Of a DNA stretch of 22,518 nucleotides, positions 8,822 to 17,800 are shown piece after piece (positions within the stretch are counted from its first letter, which is position 1; each line of letters starts with the position of its first letter). The stretch spans positions 51,204 to 73,721 of the forward strand of contig VHZZ01004025.1 of NCBI GenBank assembly GCA_009801015.1, in the 5' to 3' direction. The position numbers were made by a program, and so were the translations under genes. The stretch comes from Silene noctiflora (Eukaryota; Streptophyta; Magnoliopsida; Caryophyllales; Caryophyllaceae). Under the pieces are notes generated by a model. The model was not told the DNA's origin. It searched no databases and saw nothing but the letters and a program-made list of their open reading frames with translations.

Positions 8822-11800
8822 CTACATGGCGGTTTCACAGTATACCAGCTTCAGACAATTAAAACAGTGTAATGCCTATCACTTGACCAAGAGCGATGAG
8901 TACATAATATGATAGTTAAGTGACGAAACTGGAAGTCATGATGGCAACTTAACTACTCCCTCTCAATCTCCCATTATTAGAAACCTTCTAAAATTCTAGA
9001 AAGGCCAAGAAATCTTGGGTAGAGTAACACACATTTTCCTTTTGTCTCCCTCTAATCTTATTTGAGAGTGGAGTGATCTTGGTCATATAATTCATATTCA
9101 TTGACAAAAGAACCCAAAAAAAAAAAATAGTACAAAAATCAGGCTTGGAAGATTTCAAAAAATCAAGGAGTTATGCTTGATTTCAAGAGATTTGGGAACA
9201 ATAGTACTAAATCTGTGCAGCGACATAACTCGCGACCATTGCATAACGATTTAGAAGGTTACAATTATAAGACAAGGTAGGTGAATAGAGAATGAAAATG
9301 ATAATATTTACTAATGAAGAGAGTACATATATATAGGATTTACAAGCTAAGGACAGTAAGTATAAAAGCAATTATTCACAATATAAACTTCCTATATTTG
9401 CAATATGAACATGACTAAGTTGCCTTGATTGTAGGTGTTAATTGAGGAGATAATTGTTGATTTGATATGCTGGAAATATTATTAGGAATATGCTGTTTTG
9501 ATTTGATTTGGTTAATACGCCCCCGCAAGATGGACGTCCGGTTCGTGAGTCCAATCTTGGTTCGTAGTTCATGATATGAAGTTTTGTGCAGCGGTTTGGT
9601 GAGAATGTCGGCGAGTTGATCTTTGCTGGCAACATGTTGAATGCGGATTTGTCGGAGTTGGAGTTGTTCTTTGACGAAATGGAAGGAGAGAGCCATGTGT
9701 TTCATTCGGGAGTGAAAGACTGGGTTCTTGGCGTAGAGTGTGGTTGAGATGTTGTCGCAGTAGATGGCTGGTGGCTTGGTGACAGTGATGTGAAGCTCGG
9801 TGAGGAGATTGCGGAGCCAGAGTGTTTCAGTGGAAACGAAAGCTACAGCCCAAAATTCGGCTTCTGTCGTGGAGAGTGTTATGCCCTTTTGCTCCTTGGA
9901 GGACCAGGAAATAGGATTGCGTTCTAGGTAAATGACGTAGCCTGTTGCGGAGATGTAGTTATCTTTATCACCTGCATGATCAGCGTCAGAAAATGCATGA
10001 AGGCAGAGTGGTGAAGTGCGATATAATTGGATGCTAGCGGAGGAGACGTTTCAAAGCGGTCCAATGAGTAGCTGTGGGATGATGAAGAAATTGAGCTAGG
10101 CGGTTTATAGCAAAGGCAATTTCGAGCCTGGTTAGGGACAAATATTGTAAGCTTCCGACTATTGCGCGATAAGTGAATTGGTCGTGAATAGGTAAATGGT
10201 CTTCGCGAGGGAGAAGTGGCCATAGGTGGTGTATTTGGTTTAGCGTCAATCATGTGATATTTGGTGAGAAGATCGTGAATGTATTTAGATTGGTTTAGGT
10301 GTAGGCCGAGTTCATTTGGTATAANNNNNNNNNNNNNNNNNNNNNNNNNNNNNNNNNNNNNNNNNNNNNNNNNNNNNNNNNNNNNNNNNNNNNNNNNNNN
10401 NNNNNNNNNNNNNNNNNNNNNNNNNNNNNNNNNNNNNNNNNNNNNNNNNNNNNNNNNNNNNNNNNNNNNNNNNNNNNNNNNNNNNNNNNNNNNNNNNNNN
10501 NNNNNNNNNNNNNNNNNNNNNNNNNNNNNNNNNNNNNNNNNNNNNNNNNNNNNNNNNNNNNNNNNNNNNNNNNNNNNNNNNNNNNNNNNNNNNNNNNNNN
10601 NNNNNNNNNNNNNNNNNNNNNNNNNNNNNNNNNNNNNNNNNNNNNNNNNNNNNNNNNNNNNNNNNNNNNNNNNNNNNNNNNNNNNNNNNNNNNNNNNNNN
10701 NNNNNNNNNNNNNNNNNNNNNNNNNNNNNNNNNNNNNNNNNNNNNNNNNNNNNNNNNNNNNNNNNNNNNNNNNNNNNNNNNNNNNNNNNNNNNNNNNNNN
10801 NNNAGCTAGAGATAAAATAAGACGAACAGTGGTTGGTTTTACAACTGGACTAAATGTCTCGGTGTAATCGATTCCCGGGCGTTGATGGAAACCCTTAGAA
10901 CCAAGGCGTGCCTTGTGTTGTTTTAAGGTGCCATCTGGGTTGTATTTATTGCGAAATACTCATTTACGGCCAATGATGTTTTGCGATTGAGAACGAGGAA
11001 CTAGGGTCCATGTATTGTTTTGCTGAAGTGCTTGGTATTCTTCGTTCATTGCATTGCGCCATTGGGGAAGTATTAGGGCTTGTTTTACGGTGTTAGGTAG
11101 ATTGTCAGGAGATGGGTTAAGGGTAGCAGCTTTAGCAACTTTAGCATATTTTGGGTTGGGTTTACGGATGTTGTTGTCAAGACGGGTAGTGACGGTTCTC
11201 GGAGGTGGTTGAGCGGTGGTCTTGGATGGAGGGCAGTTGGGAGTGAAGGGGATGGGGTAGTTGTGGTGGAGTGTGAAGTATGTGGGTCCGAGGTTGAAGT
11301 TGTTTCGGTTGTAGCGTGATTATTAGTAGGATGGCGACGAGAGTAGACAATAGTGATAGGTGGTTTAGTGGGCGGTTTAGTGGCAGCAGATGGGTTCAAG
11401 GGAGGTGACGCGGAAGGGGTGGTGGTAGGAAGAATGGGTATGGAGACGGTACACCAATCATTTGGATCAGTATGAGACGAGGAGGTCGATGGCGGTGCTA
11501 ATGGCTTACGAAATGGATATTCATCATCAATAAATTTTTACATGTCTTGAGGTGTAAATACGATAAGTTTTTGGGTAAGGCAATGATATGCGCTTTGGGT
11601 GGTGGAATAGCCAACAAAAATGCATGCAATGAAACGGTCTTCTAATTTATGCTTAGTATACGGTCTTAGCCAGGAATAACAGAGACATCCAAAATTATGG
11701 AGTTTTGTATAATCTGGTTGTTTATTATGTATTATAGACTATGGTGATTTACCGTTTAAGATTTTGGTAGGAAGTCGGTTTATAAGATAGGTTGTTGTAC

Positions 11801-14800
11801 TAAATGCAAATGGCCAATAAGTGGTCGGAAGGCCTGCGTGGTTTAGGAGAGCTAGACCCATTTCCACAATGTGGCGGTGACGCCTTTCAGCATAACCGTT
11901 GTGTTCCGGGGTATGAGGTGGTGATGTAGAGTGGGTGATGCCGTTATCTAGGAATGTTTTATTTAGCTTAATGTATTCTCCTCCATTATCGGAAAAGAAA
12001 TGTCGAATAGGTTTTTGGAAATATTTTTCCACTAATGCTTTAAATTGAATAAATATTGACGTGGTATCGGATTTGCGTTTTAACGGATATAACCAAACAT
12101 ATTTACTAAAGTGGTCTCCGAATACGATATAGTATTTGTAGTGGTCACGAGATAGGACCGGACTGGTCCATAAGTCGGAAAATAAAAGGTCCAATGGTGC
12201 GTTTGACGTTAAAGAAGAAACAGAAAAAGGGAGCTTTTTGCTCTTGACAACACAACAAGAGTGACAGTGTTCATAATTCAATATAGGTGAAGAGAGACTT
12301 TTATTGATAATTTTAATTACATCATAAGATGGATGGCCTAACTTATGATGCCAAGATATTGGAGCGGTTCCTTTGACAGCGGTTTGAGCAAATGGTTGTT
12401 GAGGACACCACTCGTATACGCCGTGCTTAACTCGGCCCTGGAGGAGGACCTTCCCCGATGAAATTTCCTTTAAACAAAACGAATCGGGTGAGAAAATTAT
12501 AAAGGCATTGTTATCTTTACATAATTGTGAAATCGATAGAATATTACGAGAGATGGTTGGAACATGTAATACGTTATTAAAATTAAGAGATTGAAGAGTG
12601 AATGAACTTATATTTTCAATCGGGAGAGCGGAGCCGTCTCCGATGATCAAATCGTTCATTCCGGTATAGGGCGAGTGAAAAGCTAGGGTGTCAAGGTCGT
12701 GGGTGATGTGGTTGCTAGCGCCGCTGTCAAGTAGGTAGTTAGGGTTCGGTGCGGGTGCACCGTANGTTGCTGAGTGGGCCTGCGGTGGTGGTTGGTTGTT
12801 GCTGTTAGATGGTGGTGCAGGGAAGACAATTGTTGGAAAAAGCTTCCGAAAGAGAGGACAGTCGGCGATGACATGGCCAGTTTGTCTACACCACTGACAT
12901 CGCCCTTTGAAGGGTCGAGGATTAGGGTTGTTGGTGGGGTGATTTTGGGTTGTTTGTGGGTGAGCAGGCTGGTTTTGGTTGCGAAAATAGCCGCGTTGCT
13001 TGTGCTGGTTGTGCTGACGGTATGCAGGGTTGCGGATGGGGTGAAGTGATTTGTGGTTGGTTGGTTTTTGACAAGCAATTCGTGTTGAAGCAATTTTTCA
13101 TGCAATGCTTCAAAACTGATGGGTGTATCACGAGCTCTAACGCCATTGATGACGGGTTTATAGAGTTCATAGTCAAGGCCCTTTAGAACCTTGGAAATGA
13201 TGTCCTCGGGATCAAGGATTTTGCCCATAAGAGCAAGTTGGTCTACACACGCTTTAATCGAGTGCATATAGTCCGAGATGGTTTGATCCGTTGATTTAAC
13301 AATGGAATCGAATTTGTCTTTGAGTTGCAGAATATGCGCAAGCGAAGGGTTTGTCTAAGTGCGGGCAAGGATATCCCGAGCCTCCTTTGTGGTTTTAGCC
13401 CGTACAATTAAAGATTGAAGGGCGGAAGAGATAGTACCCATTAAGGCACCAAGAATCAGTCCATCCTGCTTGAGCCAAGTCAAGTAGGCGGGTTTGGGGT
13501 TTTCTTTTTTCTCAGAATCAACAATGGTGGTGGGTGGTGGAGACTCGGATCCATCTAGGAAACCGAGTAGGCTGAACCCGAATAGTATATTTGTCAACTG
13601 AAAATGCCACGATGAGTAGTTGAGGGGTGTCAACTTCACAACGTGACTGAGGTTGAGAGGAGTGAGAGGTTTCGTGGTTTCATGTGGGTTGGGAATTTGG
13701 GTGTCTTGGTTGGTGTTTGTCATGGTGAGGTGAGGTTGAAGCAGAGGTGTATTGAGGCGTTTGAATGTGATGCATTTTGGTCGGAGATTGTGTTTTGCGG
13801 ATCGGTGATGGCGCTCTGATACCATATAAGACAAGGTAGGTGAATAGAGAATGAAAATGATAATATTTACTAATGAAAAGAGTACATATATATAGGATTT
13901 ACAAGCTAATGACAGTAAGTATAAAAGCTATTATTCACAATATAAACTTCNTATATTTGCAATATGAACATGACTAAGTTGCCTTGATTGTAGGTGTTAA
14001 TTGAGGAGATAATTGTTGATTTGATATGCTGGAAANATTATTAGGAATATGCTGTTTTGATTTGATTTGGTTAATAACAATGAGACTATTTCAAAGCAAG
14101 ATGAGCCATATTTATGGCACAGCAACCATAAACAATGCCCTAATGACCTACTCTGTGATTCAACTAGAATAAAATCTTAGTACTGTGATGGGAACATGTT
14201 ATTGTTTGCATTTCAAATGGAGCCAAATACTCTTTCTTTAACACGAGATTATGATGGAATATCATAAAATGACTCCCTAAAATGTGCCACTAAACTGGTT
14301 GAGCTTTTCATTTGTAAAGTACCACTGTACCAGTCATTTGATGCAATTCTACAAGAAATTTTCAGTATGGGTAATCCAGAAACAGTCTCCCTCTCCCTGT
14401 GTTCACAGAGGTAAAATTACGTACATCAATGGTACGAATCCCCCGCCATTTGCAGGGACTTTTCAGTCATTTCAATAGTTGCTGATGGGAGCATGTTATG
14501 ATACAGAACACACAACAACCATCTCAAAGCATAAAATACAAATACCAAATGCTGGACAATACTTACCTGTGCTTCATTCATTCGTGCATAGGTATCTCTA
14601 GGGCCACCAAGGCAAGCTCCACAGCCTGGGCTGCCAGGCGTATCACAACCAGCTTCTTCAAATATCTGAGCACAGGTTTTGCCACCAGATCCAGGCACCG
14701 GAAGGGTGTATAAATCCACCCAGACCTAATGATTTTGTCAATAAAAAAACTCATTACTCTGTTCAAGTTTGGATTTAAAGTTTCTTAGGAATATTACAAA

Positions 14801-17800
14801 CCTTCTGTGTAGCTGGAACAAGGAATGTGGGAACTTTGATCTTTTTTCCCTGAAAAACAGACGAATTACTTAGAATACAAGTAATGCAACAAATTCAGAA
14901 ACTGAAAGGGAATCTTAGGAAGTATGATGAGTAGTTATCATATCATGTTTGGTACAGAAAATCTGCCAAGTCATTGAGGTAATTCTCACAGTTAGGATTA
15001 CGTAATGTTCACAATTGAATCTGAAAATGAAATACTCCGTCCAATATAGAACACAATACAATGAATTCTCTCAAAAAAGGACGGAAGTCTGGTCGCAAGA
15101 AAAGTTGTAAAAGGGGAGTAGAGAAATAAATATTGCTATTTGCTAGAAGTAGATGTACTACAGCCTATTGATATGTCAAAACTCAGACCCTCGGCATCTT
15201 CATGAAGGGAAAGAGCCGAAGAACTGGAGAACAGACAAAGAATGAATAGATAATAAAATTGCAATAAAAGATTAAACCACGCCAAAATGCCGTGTCAGTG
15301 CAAAAACAACAGCAATTAAAAGTGTAGTCACGGTCAACAGCAGGTGATAGGCTCTCGAGTCTCAGCCGATTCTGGAAGTACCAGATCTTTGACGCTCATA
15401 TCCTTCATAGGAGCAGCTCAGACTCACATAAATCAACCTCAGGTAAATGGGAACAAAGCACTTCTGTACAACGCTGCAAAAATAATTAAATAATACAAGC
15501 AATAGAAGCAAAATTTTCTTACAGAAGCTAAAAAGACTTTGGCTACAGCCAGGAAATCTTCTGTTTTCCCTCCGGTACAAGATCCAATATATACTCTATC
15601 AATATTGACATCTTTGCATTCTCTTGCTAACGCACGATTGTCCGGAGAGTGTGGCTGCAAAAAGTTCAGGAGACAAGTAGTCAACATGATATTTGTCAAT
15701 GTTTCAATTTCAGCTTCATTTGAGGTTAATTTAATTACCTTCGCCACTAAAGGTTCCAGCTTGGAGACATCAAAACGATACTCGGAGAGAAATCTGAAAA
15801 TCTTCAAAATTAGTAAAAATAACATTCTGAATGGAATGGAGGAAACAAATGCTCTGTGAAGCACTGATAAAAATCCAATCACATAAGTAAAAATGACATC
15901 CGGAGAATTTTGTTTATTTTTGCCGATTATTTTGTGCAAAATACTCCCTCCGTCCCGGTCATTTGTTGTCCTTTGGTTTTGGCACAAAGACCAAGGAAAG
16001 AGGAGAGAGCCAATTATAAGATGACAAGTGGACTAAATTGAATATGAAACATCAAATTACTCATCAAATGCAATCCTAAAATAGAAAGGACAACAATTGA
16101 TTGAGACACCCCAAAATGGAAAAGGACAACAAATGACCGGGACGGAGGGAGTATATGTTAAATAAAAATCCAATCACATTGTTTATCAGGTAAATGATTA
16201 AAAAGAGCCAGATTCCCAGCAAGCACTTCAAATGAATACCTTGCATCTCCATCGCTGTAAACAGGCTCATAGGGAACAGTTGTTTTGCCCTGCCCAAAGC
16301 AAGAAGGTCCCAAACTGTAAGCATCATTGTCAAGAAGACAATCAACTACTGTATTAAATATGTTAATGATAGTGTCAGCCAAAAACAATTCGTGGTCACG
16401 GAATTGACCAAATAATCAAATAAACTACTGCTGAAGATGCCTGAAAAATGTAAATCAACATTTGAAGCTAGTCAGACCCTTAACAGCCTCAAGTACATCT
16501 AACAATGGAAAGGAGAAAATGTGCTGAGAAAATTAATGGCAAACCCCAAAATGAAAAAGATAAAAAATAAACTCAAACACCGTGGTCCAAGTAAATTGTT
16601 TCCTTCACCGATTGTCTTACCCAAATCTATGCACCACTAACAAGTAAACAAGCGAGTCTTGAGAAGATTATACTAGAAAAAAGAGTTACACAAATACAAG
16701 TATTTAGCAAATAAACCTTGGTAACTACAAAAATAAAGAATAGTATGGGCACATTGCATAAACCTCGAGATATTTGTATGTGGTAGAATCAGCAGGGACG
16801 ACACCGTTCTTTCCACCAGCTTCAACAACCATATTGCAAAGTGTCATTCTTTCTTCCATCTAGAAACACATGTGGCAATCCTTTAAGCAGTGACATTAAA
16901 AAGTAAATTATTTTGTAGACAGGGCATGGAAATAGTGAGCATACTGTCAAACTTTCCACAGTGGATCCAACAAATTCCATTGATTTATAGGTTGCGCCAG
17001 CTACTGATATTTCACCAATAATCTGCAAGCCATTTAAGTTGGAGAAGAAAATAATCAAATTATGATCACCAATGTAACAGCATCATGATTCAGGCATGTA
17101 CACATGGCAGACTGACTTGTAAAATCAGATCCTTTGCAAGCAAATAATCAGGCATTTCACCGTCCATTACAAATCTTAAAGTTGGGGGAACCTGCGACAT
17201 CAAAAAAGATGCATTAGTGGAAATGGTAAAAATTGGTTGTGTTTGTTTTTGTGAAAGGATTTGAATGCCAGTAGCATACAATACCAAGGACAAGCACCTT
17301 CATGATAAAATATGAATTAACATGACCATAATCTATTTTACTAATTAGATAGAGGGCTATTATTTGAAGATTATATACACAATACGGGAATGGGGCCAAC
17401 ACAAATGAAACGGGGGATCATATAATATATCGCTTGCTCTTCATAATAAACAAATGAACACGAAATTCTTTAGTGAGACTACTAACCTTCAACAATATTT
17501 TTCCAGTGCCCAAGACAAAACCAGCATCTGTATTACCTATACCGGTGGCAAATTGCCCAAACGCTCCAGCATTACAAGTATGAGAATCAGTTCCCAACAA
17601 TACCTAGGCCAAGCACCTTCATGAGATTCACATCAAGGCAAGGCTTCTATCTAACAGAATACATAGTTACAAAGACCAAGCACCTCTCCAGGTCTACAGT
17701 GACCCTCTTGGGCAAGAGCAACATGGCAAACTCCCTTGTAGTCAGGATTAACCTTGAAATCTGAGAGATCTGTTATATCATAGAAGTATTTGATATCTTG

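Larger units (their letters stand above)
9266..14076 (-). mobile_element. Ty1/Copia LTR retrotransposon, complete in structure but coding-defective
   Basis: It has 252-bp LTRs at 9266-9517 and 13825-14076, an ACAAT duplication on both sides, a primer-binding site abutting the 5' LTR and a polypurine tract abutting the 3' LTR. Between them is a minus-strand gag-protease-integrase-RT-RNase H series, the Copia order. Total length is 4811 bp. The polyprotein frame is broken by three in-frame stops (13355, 11739, 10960) and at least six frame changes (about 13.06, 11.58, 11.54, 11.2-11.4, 10.20 and 10.03 kb), so it cannot be autonomous. The central RT is hidden by the N gap. LTRs differ at three of 250 called bases, so insertion was recent. 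The element lies in intron 13 of the dehydratase gene, in the same orientation. Confidence 0.95.

Noticed and set aside
10279-10809. A long plus-strand frame
   Set aside because: It consists almost entirely of N and carries no information.
12774-13186. Plus-strand frames of 91 and 78 codons within the Copia element
   Set aside because: They are antisense to the gag and zinc-knuckle coding region, which has clear homology on the minus strand.
15028-15118. ACTCCGTCC ... GGACGG ... GGGGAGTA as another Stowaway element
   Set aside because: The two sides do not form a consistent terminal inverted repeat and no paired TA borders could be set; at most a relic.
15439-15987. A 182-codon minus-strand frame as a separate gene
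   Set aside because: It is exons 10 and 11 of the dehydratase read through their introns; splice sites at 15523, 15654, 15739 and 15793 account for it.
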